A DNA stretch of 64,000 bases from CAYXZO01 sp964469505 (GCA_964469505.1 CAYXZO010000001.1:85154-149153), one strand, 5' to 3'. Numbered from the stretch's first letter, positions 35,068 through 44,569 are shown. Notes: generated from the letters alone by a model not told the origin. Made by a program: numbers and translations.

Positions 35068-37272
35068 TTAAAACTGAAAATTAAAGCTGACGGAAACGAA
35101 AGCCGGCAGTAGCGAGAAGCTCCGGTCAGTAAGTGAAGTCATCACCCAGGCATCTACGGGATAGGAAGTCGACTCGGAGTGCAGCAGATTGTAGAATCTT
35201 AGGGCTACTGAGCCCTGTAGCCCTTGATAATGGAATTGGCGAAATAATGTGGCATCCACTCGGAAGTATGCCGGTGCCACCCGGATTTTTTGATCCCGGT
35301 CCAAGTATCTCTTGCCCGCTGCTGCCAAAGCCGTCACCCGATAGCCGGTAAACAATCCTTTCGCTTGACCTTTCAGGTCGCCCAGCAATACCTGGGGACG
35401 ATAAGCCGGAGCCGGCCAGGTTACGGCTCCGTGATGCACCTGGTCGTATGATAGTTGATACTGAATTCGTCCTGTAACTTTCCCTATCCGCTTTTCGAGC
35501 TCCGCTGTGAAACGGATCATGCTTCGTTCCAGACCGGTGATGGCGAAACTGCTGATTCTACGAGTACTGCCAGTCCAGGTTGAGTCGAAAATCGCCGCAT
35601 CCGACGCAAAGGCGGTTTCCAAAGCCGCTTGGAGACGATAACCCACCGCTGGAATCCAGAACCCTTTGACCGAGGAGCTCCAGACGATGGGAGTACCACT
35701 GGAATTATCAACTGGGACAAAAAAATCGTACAACGGTTGTGCTGCGGCAGTGGGCAGGGAGAACGAAAAACTTTGCAAACTGAAACGGCCTATATTGAAT
35801 TGGCCTCCGTAAATATTAGAAGGCGTCCAGAACACCAGCAGCCGGGGGTTAAAATTGAACTCACTGGTGGCCGAATTGTATTGTAAATCTACCGCTCCTT
35901 TTGCACGCCAGTAAGGTGTTATAGTACGAGTGTAACTGGCTTGCATGGCACTCAGCCAGTGATTACCGGTTGTCAGGTTTGAGCCGTTTACCCTATCAAA
36001 GATCGGTTTTCGATACTGGAGGAACAGAGCCCCAGTTACCCGGTTATTGGTGTGCAGGTAATAATCGTTCTCGAAGGACAGACCCCAGATACGCCAATCG
36101 TTGGTCAAGTCATAGTTAAAAGGTATGCCATAGGCAAATGGAATTCGGGTGTTGTACAAATCGGCATGGTAGCGCGTAGTGAAAAAGCGCAGCCAGGAAG
36201 ACCACTGTGGAGAAAAACGATGCTGCAGGTTGGTAATGAAAAAGCTGGAGCGCCAGTCGGAGATGGCGTGGTAATCATCTTTCGCTAACCAGGATAGTTT
36301 GTCGTAAGTCAGTAGGAAACTGCTGGAAAGAACCGTCAATGGTGAAATGTCCCAGGTGAACTTACCGTTAAGATCATAGAAATAGTAATCCGGGGCCTGG
36401 CGGTAAAGGCCACCTGCGATCCGTTTGGGATTTAAAGAGTAAATGCCGTCGAAATCCGCTCGCCGACCGCTGAAATACCAGGAGCCGCCCAGCACATGGG
36501 GACCGCTCAATGTTAGGCTGCTTTCCAACAAGCCTATTCGTCCCTTCCCCACTAACTGAGAACGATTTCCATCGTTGTAGATCATTTCCACCACTTGCTG
36601 CTCATCCATGCCCGGTTTCTGCTCAACGCCCCAGGGATGGTGAGTCACAAGCTTTACCGCTTCCAAGTTGTAGGGTGGATAAACCGAATATTGGTGATGT
36701 GGCGACGGTACCGGTACCCCGTCGATTTCATAGGCCACGTAATCGCTAGCCAATGGCAACCATTTCAGGGGCGGCGCCAGATGGACCGGATAGGTTGGGG
36801 CCCAATCCACATTTAGCTCCATTGGAGAAATGGGAGTAGGCACTAGAAGGGAATCCCCGCCCCAATAAGCGGGTTCCACCGAAGGACGCACCAATTGAGA
36901 ATCCTGGACCACCACCTCCTCTAGCTTTAACGAGCGCGGCTCCAGAGCTATGGCTAGGACCACATGGGAATCACCGTTGTAAACCACCGTCTGTCGGTAA
37001 GGTTTGAAACCGATGTAGGAACAGATTACGGTGAAAGAATCCTGATTGATACTGCCGAGGAAAAAATAGCCGTCCACATTGCTGGTGGTCCCTAAATAGG
37101 TATCCTTGATAACAATGTTAGCGTAAGGTAGAGGCTCCAACGAACTGGCGTTGCGAACCGTACCGGAGATGGACTCCACCCTTTGGGCCAGAACCAAAGA
37201 CGGTAGAATCAGAAACCAAGCAAAAACCGTCGACTTGCGTGGGAACCAAAATGAGAATGTCATTCGCTTCAT
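35068..37272 (-). CDS. CarboxypepD_reg-like / TonB-dependent receptor-type outer-membrane protein
   Basis: 734 residues from the ATG at 37272 (another at 37263). A signal peptide (STVFAWFLILPSLVLAQ) precedes a carboxypeptidase-regulatory-like domain ISGTVRNASSLEPLPYANIV, TTSNVDGYFFLGSI, as in SusC/TonB receptors of FCB bacteria. The plug-like region (about 125-230) is short and includes YEIDGVPVPSPHH and YNLEAVKLVTHHPWGVEQ. The rest is a large aromatic-rich barrel ending FVSVSFNFQF. No clear TonB box is seen. The start lies six bases after the nitroreductase stop. Substrate unknown; the barrel is shorter than in typical SusC proteins. Confidence 0.8.
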   Translation of the reverse strand: MKRMTFSFWFPRKSTVFAWFLILPSLVLAQRVESISGTVRNASSLEPLPYANIVIKDTYLGTTSNVDGYFFLGSINQDSFTVICSYIGFKPYRQTVVYNGDSHVVLAIALEPRSLKLEEVVVQDSQLVRPSVEPAYWGGDSLLVPTPISPMELNVDWAPTYPVHLAPPLKWLPLASDYVAYEIDGVPVPSPHHQYSVYPPYNLEAVKLVTHHPWGVEQKPGMDEQQVVEMIYNDGNRSQLVGKGRIGLLESSLTLSGPHVLGGSWYFSGRRADFDGIYSLNPKRIAGGLYRQAPDYYFYDLNGKFTWDISPLTVLSSSFLLTYDKLSWLAKDDYHAISDWRSSFFITNLQHRFSPQWSSWLRFFTTRYHADLYNTRIPFAYGIPFNYDLTNDWRIWGLSFENDYYLHTNNRVTGALFLQYRKPIFDRVNGSNLTTGNHWLSAMQASYTRTITPYWRAKGAVDLQYNSATSEFNFNPRLLVFWTPSNIYGGQFNIGRFSLQSFSFSLPTAAAQPLYDFFVPVDNSSGTPIVWSSSVKGFWIPAVGYRLQAALETAFASDAAIFDSTWTGSTRRISSFAITGLERSMIRFTAELEKRIGKVTGRIQYQLSYDQVHHGAVTWPAPAYRPQVLLGDLKGQAKGLFTGYRVTALAAAGKRYLDRDQKIRVAPAYFRVDATLFRQFHYQGLQGSVALRFYNLLHSESTSYPVDAWVMTSLTDRSFSLLPAFVSVSFNFQF

Positions 37273-37277
37273 CGAAG

Positions 37278-37898
37278 TCAGTGCTCCATTGCTTTTTTCC
37301 ATGAACCATCCAGGGACACTATTTGTTCCAAGGGTATCCGTTCCCTTGGGGCCGTTTCTTGCTGTTTTTGTTTGGGCGGAAGAGTTGCTGCGGCTGCCTC
37401 GGAACGTTGGCCAATTGCCACCAGCACGGGAATCAGATAATCTGAGGGCAAAGCAAGCACTTTCTTCAACTCACCAGCTTTAAAGCCCCCCAGAATATGG
37501 GCTGCCAGCCCTAAACTGACGGCTTGCAGCACCATATTCTCAGTAGCCAGACCACATTCAAATAAGGCATTACCATTGGGTTTCCCGTTGCGCTGGAAGA
37601 AAGGCCGGCAAACAACAATCACAATCAACGCGGCTGATTTCACCCATTCGTTACCGGCCATAAGAGTACTTTCAACCAGTTTTCGAGCAGGGTCATCACG
37701 ATCAACAAACAGGAAACGCCAGGGCTGATCATTATAACCTGAAGGAGCCCAACGAGCCGCTTCAGCGAGGGCCAGCTTCTGTTCTTTTGTAATTCCCACT
37801 TGCGGATCAAAGGCCCGAGTACTCCATCTCTGGGCCATTTCCTTCATTATCGGCACTACTGTGACAGCCGTCTTACTATTCCCCTGCGCCTTACTCAT
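37278..37898 (-). CDS. Nitroreductase family FMN-dependent oxidoreductase
   Basis: 206 residues. The motif RWSTRAFDPQ (FMN phosphate contact) near the N-terminus, WAPSGYNDQPWRFLFVDRDD, ALFECGLATENMVLQAVSLG and a late segment VLVAIGQRSE are typical of the NfsA/BluB-type fold. It would reduce nitro, quinone or similar acceptors with NAD(P)H. GGGAG nine bases before the ATG at 37898 supports that start over the TTG one codon upstream. The receptor gene follows within six bases. The nearby MarR and flavin reductase suggest a redox-stress or xenobiotic response. Confidence 0.87.
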   Translation of the reverse strand: MSKAQGNSKTAVTVVPIMKEMAQRWSTRAFDPQVGITKEQKLALAEAARWAPSGYNDQPWRFLFVDRDDPARKLVESTLMAGNEWVKSAALIVIVVCRPFFQRNGKPNGNALFECGLATENMVLQAVSLGLAAHILGGFKAGELKKVLALPSDYLIPVLVAIGQRSEAAAATLPPKQKQQETAPRERIPLEQIVSLDGSWKKAMEH

Positions 37899-38024
37899 CA
37901 ATTAGTTCTCCCTTCACTCCCATGCACATTGCCGCTATAGGATTCATTAACGCATTATTCTTGTGAGTTTGAAGCAATTTCCGCACACCAATAAAGATAA
38001 CCCCCCGCTACTTACATGGTTCCT

Positions 38025-38053
38025 TAAAAAAACCCGGCCCAAGGGTCGGGTTA
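38025..38053 (-). terminator. Rho-independent terminator of the MarR gene
   Basis: On the minus strand AACCCGACCC-TT-GGGCCGGGTT forms a GC-rich stem with one mismatch, followed by seven T residues. It lies about 60 bases after the MarR stop. Confidence 0.85.
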
Positions 38054-38113
38054 ACCAATTGATATCACAGATCCTTAGTCAGGATCTGATGAAAATACGG
38101 GAGGATTTTGAGC

Positions 38114-38605
38114 CTACTCAGGGGTGATGGCCAGCCATTCCTTAATGGCTTTATGCATCAGAGACACGCCCTTAAAAATAGTCTCTCGCTCAGAGGGACT
38201 GTAAGGTGCAAGAATCTGCTGGTGGAGGTCTTCATAGAGAGAAATCAGGCGTTCTTTCATCTTCAAACCAGCATCCGTTAATTCCACGTCAACATACCGA
38301 CGATCCTCCGCCGATTGACGCCTCTGGACCAATCCTCTAAAGAAGAGCCCGTCCACTATTCGAGTTAAACGGCTGGGAGAAAGGTTAAGACCTGTGGCCA
38401 GGTCCTGAAGGTTGTAATGTTCCCCGGGTTCCATAATTCTAAGGCAGCGAAATTCAGAAACCCGAATGCGGTTCATTTTGCAGAAGACCTTTTCCTTGGC
38501 TTCGCAACATCGCAGAAGATCAAAGGTGAGGTCAGTTAAAACCCGGGCCTGCCGGCGTAATTCTTCATCCGCCTGGTTTTGGTTTACTCGCGGTACAGTT
38601 TCCAT
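38114..38605 (-). CDS. MarR-family regulator with a cysteine cluster
   Basis: 163 residues from the ATG at 38605, with an AGGGTG ribosome site; the frame extends 17 codons further but without family character. The winged helix is clear: ISxF-like RVSEFRCLRIMEPGEHYNLQ, DLATGLNLSPSRLTRIVDGL, FFRGLVQRRQSAEDRRYVDV, ELTDAGLKMKERL. Cysteines 33, 34, 42 and 54 cluster in and after the first dimer helix, which in other MarR proteins is where redox- or metal-sensing cysteines sit. It is divergent from the flavin reductase gene, with 107 bases between, so it may control that gene and itself. Confidence 0.88.
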   Translation of the reverse strand: METVPRVNQNQADEELRRQARVLTDLTFDLLRCCEAKEKVFCKMNRIRVSEFRCLRIMEPGEHYNLQDLATGLNLSPSRLTRIVDGLFFRGLVQRRQSAEDRRYVDVELTDAGLKMKERLISLYEDLHQQILAPYSPSERETIFKGVSLMHKAIKEWLAITPE

Positions 38606-38712
38606 AAAACACCCTCTCAGACCAATTGAATGTTTGCTATTTGAAAAATGTCGCAAAGATTAGGCCAGCCGATGATCTTAGGGCAGAATTGCTCAACTGA
38701 GGGGTAATCCTT

Positions 38713-39228
38713 ATGCAAAAAGAAGTTCCATTCTCACAAGCGAAAGAGACCAAATATCCCGAACCGGTTCACATTGCTTTGGTGAAAATTGATCGGGAAC
38801 GTTACAATCCCATAACCTTGGCCTGGGCCATGTACACCAGTATCGAACCTCCCATGGTGGCTATTTCGGTGGGATTAGAACGCTTTTCCCATCAATGTTT
38901 GGAACGCTGGCCCCAGTTTGTTTTGGTTTATCCCTCGATACATATGTCTAGGGAGGTAGAATATTTCGGGGCGGTATCGGGTCGAGACGTGGATAAACTG
39001 CAAGAGCTCCAAACACCCACCCAGCGGGCAAAATATCTGGACAACGTATTGTTAGCCGAAGCCACTGCTAACTTCGAGTGCGAAGTGGTGGGTAAAATCA
39101 GAACAGGGGACCATACCATTTTCGTAGGCCGGATTATAGCCGCTCACCGCCACGATCCCCCAATCCCCCGCCTGTATTCAGTGCAACGGAGAGTTTTTAG
39201 AGGTGTAGTACCGAGCTCTGATGGTTAA
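38713..39228 (+). CDS. Flavin reductase-like domain protein
   Basis: 171 residues of the flavin-reductase/FMN-binding split-barrel type: HIALVKIDRERYNPITLAWA, MYTSIEPPMVAISVGLERFS, VYPSIHMSREVEYFGAVSGRD, NFECEVVGKIRTGDHTIFVG. It would bind FMN and reduce it or pass electrons to a partner. A GAGGGG ribosome site precedes the ATG. It is divergent from the MarR gene and its stop overlaps that of the pyrimidine phosphorylase by four bases (convergent). Confidence 0.85.
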   Translation: MQKEVPFSQAKETKYPEPVHIALVKIDRERYNPITLAWAMYTSIEPPMVAISVGLERFSHQCLERWPQFVLVYPSIHMSREVEYFGAVSGRDVDKLQELQTPTQRAKYLDNVLLAEATANFECEVVGKIRTGDHTIFVGRIIAAHRHDPPIPRLYSVQRRVFRGVVPSSDG

Positions 39229-40529
39229 GTGAGCCTTTCGTAAATCAGCGGCGGGGGTTCCGGTTGTGAAGGGGTAATCCGGAATACCTCCGGGAGGGCT
39301 TGTTTGACCAACTCTGCTGCAGCCCGGGAGGGGGCCAGAATCTTCACCAAAGGGGTTCCCTTTTCTACTTCATCCCCAATTTTCCTGAAAATGAGAAAGC
39401 CCGTCCGGGGATCAACAGTATCACTCTTCTGCTTCCTCCCGGCCTTAAGTTCAATGGCCAGAAATCCTAACCGCATGGTATCTATTTCCGCCAGATAACC
39501 CCCTTCGGGCGCTACAAATTCCTCCACCACCGGCGCCGGAGGATATTTCTCCGGATATTCTAAAACGGAGATATCACCTCCCTGGTTGCGGCATATTCGT
39601 AAAAACATTTCCAGAGCTGAACCGTCTTCCAACGCTTTTACCTGGCGTTCCCGGGCTTCCGCTTCCGTAAGTGAAGGTTCTGCCATTCGACACAGCTCTG
39701 TTCCCAGCGCCAAGGTTAATTCTTTTACATCTTCTGGTCCTTTACCCTGTAGGACTTCCAGAGACTCCCGCACTTCCAGCCAGTTTCCGACAGCGTGCCC
39801 TAGCGGTTGATTCATATCCGTCAACAACGCCCGGGTATCCACGCCATAATACTTACCAATGCGGATAAGCGTTTGGGCCAGCTTGCGAGCATGTTCCCTA
39901 TCAGTCATAAAAGCCCCGTTGCCCGTCTTGACATCCAGGATCAAACCGTTCAAACCTTCGGCTAGTTTCTTGCTCATTATACTGGCGGAAATCAAAGGGA
40001 TGGAACGCACTGTCGCAGTTACATCTCGCAGGGCATATAGCTTGCGATCCGCTGGGCAAATATCCTCCGTCTGGCCGATAAGCGCCACTTTATCTTCGAG
40101 CACCAATTCCTCAAAACGAGCTGGCGGCAGATTGACGTCAAACCCGGGGATGGATTCCAATTTATCCAGAGTTCCGCCGGTGTGCCCCAGGCCCCGTCCT
40201 GAAATCATGGGGATGTGGAGTCCCAGAGCTCCCATGAGGGGAGCCAATATCAGGGAAATCTTATCACCCACCCCTCCGGTGGAATGTTTATCCGCCACGT
40301 AACCTTCGGCGGCACTGAAATCAAACCGGCGACCGGATTCCAACATCACCTTGGTCAGAGCGAACAACTCCTCATCTTCCATGCCCCGGATGTAAATGGC
40401 CATCAAAAGGGCCGCCATCTGGTAATCTGGCACCTCCCCAGCGGTGTAGGCTTTGATAAAAGCGGTCAGATCCTCAGGAGCCAACTGCCCTCCATCGGCT
40501 TTCTGGGCGATGATGTTGTAAGGAATCAT
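39225..40529 (-). CDS. pdp: Pyrimidine-nucleoside (thymidine) phosphorylase
   Basis: Cleaves thymidine or uridine with phosphate to base plus (deoxy)ribose-1-phosphate in pyrimidine salvage. The 434-residue protein has the family signature VADKHSTGGVGDKISLILAP, SGRGLGHTGGTLDKLESIPG, the substrate lysine/arginine region PLISASIMSKKLAEGLN, LDVKTGNGAF and a C-terminal GYLAEIDTMRLGFLAIELKA domain typical of the Pdp/DeoA fold. Its ATG overlaps the stop of the gamma-carbonic-anhydrase-like gene by four bases. Confidence 0.92.
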   Translation of the reverse strand: MIPYNIIAQKADGGQLAPEDLTAFIKAYTAGEVPDYQMAALLMAIYIRGMEDEELFALTKVMLESGRRFDFSAAEGYVADKHSTGGVGDKISLILAPLMGALGLHIPMISGRGLGHTGGTLDKLESIPGFDVNLPPARFEELVLEDKVALIGQTEDICPADRKLYALRDVTATVRSIPLISASIMSKKLAEGLNGLILDVKTGNGAFMTDREHARKLAQTLIRIGKYYGVDTRALLTDMNQPLGHAVGNWLEVRESLEVLQGKGPEDVKELTLALGTELCRMAEPSLTEAEARERQVKALEDGSALEMFLRICRNQGGDISVLEYPEKYPPAPVVEEFVAPEGGYLAEIDTMRLGFLAIELKAGRKQKSDTVDPRTGFLIFRKIGDEVEKGTPLVKILAPSRAAAELVKQALPEVFRITPSQPEPPPLIYERLT

Positions 40530-41041
40530 TTCTCCCTCCGATAAATGGCACTCAATTCCAGGTAATGATCACAGCTCTGGGAGATGCGTTGGGCCAGCTC
40601 AGGAGTTACCTCTCCCTTATATTGAGCCGGAACGCCCATAAAGATGGTTTTAGGAGCCAGCTCAGTCCTTTCTCGTACCAAAGCCCCAGCCCCCACCAAG
40701 GCTCCGGCCCCAATACGTGCCCAACTGAGGATTACGGCCCCCATTCCAATCAAAGCCTCATCCCCGATCTCACAGCCATGGATTATACACCCATGCCCGA
40801 TAGTGACCCTTTGGCCGATAATACAGGGGCCGTCAGCGGATTCCACATGGACTATGGTACCATCCTGGATATTGGTCTCTGCCCCAATCACAATTTGATT
40901 CAGGTCACCGCGTAAAACGACGTTATACCAGATGTTGGCCCGTGGTCCAATGGTCACATCCCCAATGATTACCACATTCTCGGCCACCCAGGCGGTGGGG
41001 TGAATTTGCGGTGTTTTACCGTTGAACTCTTTAAGCAGCAT
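40526..41041 (-). CDS. Gamma-carbonic-anhydrase-like left-handed beta-helix protein
   Basis: 171 residues from the ATG at 41041, which overlaps the mtaB stop by 11 bases; a start 19 codons earlier lies deeper in mtaB. Hexapeptide repeats run from VAENVVIIGDVTIGPRANIW to GAGALVGAGALVRERTE. Metal-ligand histidines match the gamma-CA pattern: GTIVHVES, then TIGHGCIIHGCEIGDEALIG. NIQDGTIVH and WYNVVLRGD are also family signatures. Proteins of this group (YrdA/PaaY-like) bind zinc or iron and some hydrate CO2; activity here is not certain. Confidence 0.9.
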   Translation of the reverse strand: MLLKEFNGKTPQIHPTAWVAENVVIIGDVTIGPRANIWYNVVLRGDLNQIVIGAETNIQDGTIVHVESADGPCIIGQRVTIGHGCIIHGCEIGDEALIGMGAVILSWARIGAGALVGAGALVRERTELAPKTIFMGVPAQYKGEVTPELAQRISQSCDHYLELSAIYRREK

Positions 41042-42374
41042 ATGAGTCCTGTCGTAACCGTCCCAGGTAGGCCTCACCCTCCACCGCTTCCAATTCAACC
41101 GGCACCACCCGGCCGATCAAGCTTTCAGGACCGGGGAAATAAACTCGGAGATAATGGGGAGTATAACCGGTGAGTTGCTGACGGTCGGATTGGGATTCAA
41201 CCAATACCGGTTGTGTTCTTCCTAAAAAACGCTGCATGAAATTCTTTTTCAACCTGGCTCCCAGATCCCTCAAACGGGCACTTCGCTCCCGCGCTACTGC
41301 GGGCGAGACCGCTCCTTGAAATACCGCCGCCGGGGTCCCCTCCCGGGGACTGTAACGGAAAATGTGTAAGTATGTAAAGGACAAATCCCGCAGCAGATTA
41401 TAGCTGTCTTGAAAATCGGCATCAGTCTCACCCGGAAAACCAACCATCACATCGCTACCCAAGGCGGCATCGGGCAAATAACGGTGAATCAGCTCGATGC
41501 TGCGACTGAATTCGGCAGCGGAATAAAACCTTCCCATGGCCCGGAGAATACGATCGGAACCGCTTTGCAGCGGGACATGCAGGTGGGGACAAATCACCGG
41601 CGTATCTTTAATAAACCTCAGCAAGTCAGCTGTAATGGTATTGGGCTCCAGGGAGCTGAGGCGGACTCTTTTCAAGCCTGGTATCTGGGCCAGCCTCTCC
41701 AATAGGGGCAACAATCCCACTCTATCCGATTCGGGAGCTTTATAGGTCCCGATGTTGATTCCCGTCAACACTAACTCGGGATAACCGGCGGTCACCAGAC
41801 GTTCCGCTTCGGCAACGCAGGAATCCATACTGCGGCTCCGCGCCCGCCCCCGAGCGGCGGGAATTATGCAATAAGTGCAGTGATAATCGCAGCCCTCCTG
41901 AATCTTCAGAAAAGCGCGGGTCCGCTGAGTGGCGGAGATGAAGCCCTCGTCGTTGGCCAGGGTAGCTTCGTTGTTCTCGTCAATAAATACCAGCGGCTCT
42001 TCCAGTTTTCCGGCTTGGAGCTTATCTAAATATTTGAGCAGATTGTATTTCTCGGTATTGCCCAGAATCAGGTCCACGCCTTCCAGAGCCCGAACAGCCT
42101 CTGGTTTTACCTGGGAGTAGCAGCCCGTGACTGCGATACGGGTACCCGGCGACACGCGCAAAGCCCGCCGGATCACCGCCCGGCTTTTGCTTTCCGCCTC
42201 CCGTGTAACCAAACAGGTATTTATGACCGTCAAATCCACCGGCTCACCGAAAGGACGAACCTCGTAGCCTGCGGCTCGAAACTGAGCCTGGAGGGTGTCG
42301 GCCTCGGACTGATTCAACTTGCAGCCCAGGGTTTTAAAACTAACAGCTCTTATTGGACGTGGCGTTTCTTGCAT
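41031..42374 (-). CDS. mtaB: tRNA t6A37 methylthiotransferase MtaB
   Basis: Adds a methylthio group to t6A at position 37 of certain tRNAs. The 447-residue protein has the three domains of the family: the N-terminal UPF0004 domain with three [4Fe-4S] cysteines (FKTLGCKLN, VINTCLVT, VTGCYSQ), the radical-SAM motif CDYHCTYCIIPAARGRARS, and a C-terminal TRAM domain. HVPLQSGSDRILRAMGR and GSDVMVGFPGETDADF are also characteristic. The KLNQSE motif points to MtaB rather than MiaB or RimO. Confidence 0.93.
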   Translation of the reverse strand: MQETPRPIRAVSFKTLGCKLNQSEADTLQAQFRAAGYEVRPFGEPVDLTVINTCLVTREAESKSRAVIRRALRVSPGTRIAVTGCYSQVKPEAVRALEGVDLILGNTEKYNLLKYLDKLQAGKLEEPLVFIDENNEATLANDEGFISATQRTRAFLKIQEGCDYHCTYCIIPAARGRARSRSMDSCVAEAERLVTAGYPELVLTGINIGTYKAPESDRVGLLPLLERLAQIPGLKRVRLSSLEPNTITADLLRFIKDTPVICPHLHVPLQSGSDRILRAMGRFYSAAEFSRSIELIHRYLPDAALGSDVMVGFPGETDADFQDSYNLLRDLSFTYLHIFRYSPREGTPAAVFQGAVSPAVARERSARLRDLGARLKKNFMQRFLGRTQPVLVESQSDRQQLTGYTPHYLRVYFPGPESLIGRVVPVELEAVEGEAYLGRLRQDSYAA

Positions 42375-42538
42375 AGCGGGCCAAACCTAGTTCAACCCTG
42401 CCCTAAACCCAAGTTTTTCCTCAGGGCCATTCGTGACGAATCAGGGCGGGTATTATACACATTCTGGTGGTGCAAGCATTGGGAGGTTCCAGAAAAAAGA
42501 CATGGCAGTGTAAATAAGTTGGATAAAAGCAGGCCAGC

Positions 42539-44569
42539 CTATTGTTTCAGGGTGCGACGCTCAACCAAACGGTATTTAAACTGCGGATCATCGAGTTTCC
42601 TTATCTCCACTATGCCTTGTTCCGGATCCACTAAAAGTTGTTTACCCGAAGTAGTAATGAGCCACCCAGCAGCGCTTCGTTCAACCTGTCCGCCTTCCCA
42701 GCGTAAGCCCTGGATGAGTTTCCGTGGTAGGACCAATTCTTCACCAACTAAATCCAACCAGGTACAACGCCGCAGGAATTGGGGATAGGTTTTATAATCG
42801 GGTCTAATGGCGATAAAGTTCGGGGAGCCGATCAAATACCAGGCGAAATCTGTACCGCATACGATTAACGGTTGACCCCATTCATCGGTAGTGAACACCA
42901 AAGTCTCTCTTTGTTTCCACCACCGACTCTGGATTTCGTAGGTCAGTTGCTCATTTTCTCTGCCAAACAAGCTCCAGGTAACTGCGCTATCCAGGACCAC
43001 CGCAGCTACCCGTTCATCTTTGCGCGGGTTGTAACCCAGTTTTATAGAACCGTTGACCTTACTCTCAAAAAAGACCGCCGGTAAGGAAGGGGCTCCCGGA
43101 TAGGCACCCCGCTGCAATTGGAAATGGATATGGGGTACGGGGGATCGCCCGGAATTGCCGCAGTAGCCGATAATTTCTCCCCTCTTTACCGCCTGACCTA
43201 TCTGAACCGTAATCCCACCCTGGCGGAAATGGCTCAACTCCGAATATTCCCCGTTTCCGTGGTCCAGGATCACGTAATTCCCCCAGCCGTGTTCGATTTC
43301 CGCCTGCCGTGGTGGGTTATCCGGTAAACTAGCTTCAACCGCCACCACCCGGCCCGGAGCCGGTGCCAGCACTGGCAGTCCAAAGGCATAGTAATCTTCC
43401 AATCGCAACCCGAATCCATGGGTTTGGTTTCCGGCCGCATCGCGAACGATAAAATCCCAGGCGAAACGCCACGGTCCTTTATGAGTCCATTCCCCATCGT
43501 TACCCTGTAGAACAACCCATTCTCCCACAAAAGGCAGGGTCAAAACTGTTTTTGAACGTTGCTCCTGGTACCGTTTGAACCAGCGCAGGTTTGCTTCCGG
43601 ACTCCGGATCAGGTATAGGGGTACCACAGTCAGGCGCTTCTGGGGTAAAAAATCAGGGATGGTCTTGAGAGGTATTAGCAGTAGGATAGTAACCATATTG
43701 AAAGCAAACACCAGGGTTGGCAAAGCCGGATGGCCTGGAGAAGCCCATCTTTGCATCATTTCCGCGGTGGCTTGATCCACCAGGCCCACCAGAATCACTG
43801 CCAGTGTAGTAAGTAGAAACGTATGCCGATTATGAACCACGAAAAAGCCCCCGAAAGCCAGCGCCGTCAGCACGCTATTCAGACCGTGGTAACCTTCCAC
43901 CGAGCCGTGAAGAAAAGCATAGGTTGCCATTCCCACCAGGCCGCCGTACAAAGCATACAAAGCCGATATGCGGCTGTACAAAAGTAAGGCGGTAAAAACC
44001 AGCACCCCCGAAAAGAGATTCTCTTGAAACAGGATATTGCCGAACATCTTAATGGCCTGGAAAATTTCCAAAGGCAGAAAATCAAATAGTTGCAAATCCA
44101 GTTTCCGCAGCCAAGGCCAGGCAGGTAAGTCGATCCCATTTTGATGTTGCATTCCCAGGACCAGCAGTATCAGCCAAATAACCACCATGAAGGGGATACT
44201 AAGGAGTGGCAAATCATACTTGGATAGAATTCTACCGAAAACCACGCTCAGTATACCGGCCATGGCCGCCCCAATTAGCAGGAAAACCCCGGTTTGCCAG
44301 TGCCAGGGGGCATACATACCCAGCGCTAGACCAATTAGAATCCCGCTCACTCCGTATACTCCCGCTGCGAGCACTTCTTTGGAAGCATGCAGCCAACGAG
44401 CTGTGAGAGTGGCGATCGCACATCCCGCCACCCCCATAAGTCCCACCACCGGGTGGAAAAAGGTAGCCCCCAGGATTAATGTTGCCGGTATGGGATGAGC
44501 CGCAAAGGCCAGAACTCCGTAAGAGCGAAGCAAGCTCTTGAAAAGTTGTTCGGCCTTGCGATAGGCCAT
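42539..44569 (-). CDS. Urea-transporter-like membrane domain fused to an M23 peptidase
   Basis: 676 residues. Residues 1-300 resemble the urea transporter (UT) family, with about ten membrane segments and a repeated layout (ILGATFFHPVVGLMGVAGC, NLFSGVLVFTALLLYSRISA, NSVLTALAFGGFFV). Residues about 340-500 are an M23/lysostaphin-type metallopeptidase: WTHKGPWRFAWDF (His363, Asp372), VLAPAPGRVVAVE, GWGNYVILDHGNG and PHIHFQLQ (His480, His482). The last 170 residues are beta-rich and unrecognised. It follows the PLP enzyme by two bases as last gene of the PqqD operon. The peptidase side probably faces the periplasm. Confidence 0.88.
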   Translation of the reverse strand: MAYRKAEQLFKSLLRSYGVLAFAAHPIPATLILGATFFHPVVGLMGVAGCAIATLTARWLHASKEVLAAGVYGVSGILIGLALGMYAPWHWQTGVFLLIGAAMAGILSVVFGRILSKYDLPLLSIPFMVVIWLILLVLGMQHQNGIDLPAWPWLRKLDLQLFDFLPLEIFQAIKMFGNILFQENLFSGVLVFTALLLYSRISALYALYGGLVGMATYAFLHGSVEGYHGLNSVLTALAFGGFFVVHNRHTFLLTTLAVILVGLVDQATAEMMQRWASPGHPALPTLVFAFNMVTILLLIPLKTIPDFLPQKRLTVVPLYLIRSPEANLRWFKRYQEQRSKTVLTLPFVGEWVVLQGNDGEWTHKGPWRFAWDFIVRDAAGNQTHGFGLRLEDYYAFGLPVLAPAPGRVVAVEASLPDNPPRQAEIEHGWGNYVILDHGNGEYSELSHFRQGGITVQIGQAVKRGEIIGYCGNSGRSPVPHIHFQLQRGAYPGAPSLPAVFFESKVNGSIKLGYNPRKDERVAAVVLDSAVTWSLFGRENEQLTYEIQSRWWKQRETLVFTTDEWGQPLIVCGTDFAWYLIGSPNFIAIRPDYKTYPQFLRRCTWLDLVGEELVLPRKLIQGLRWEGGQVERSAAGWLITTSGKQLLVDPEQGIVEIRKLDDPQFKYRLVERRTLKQ

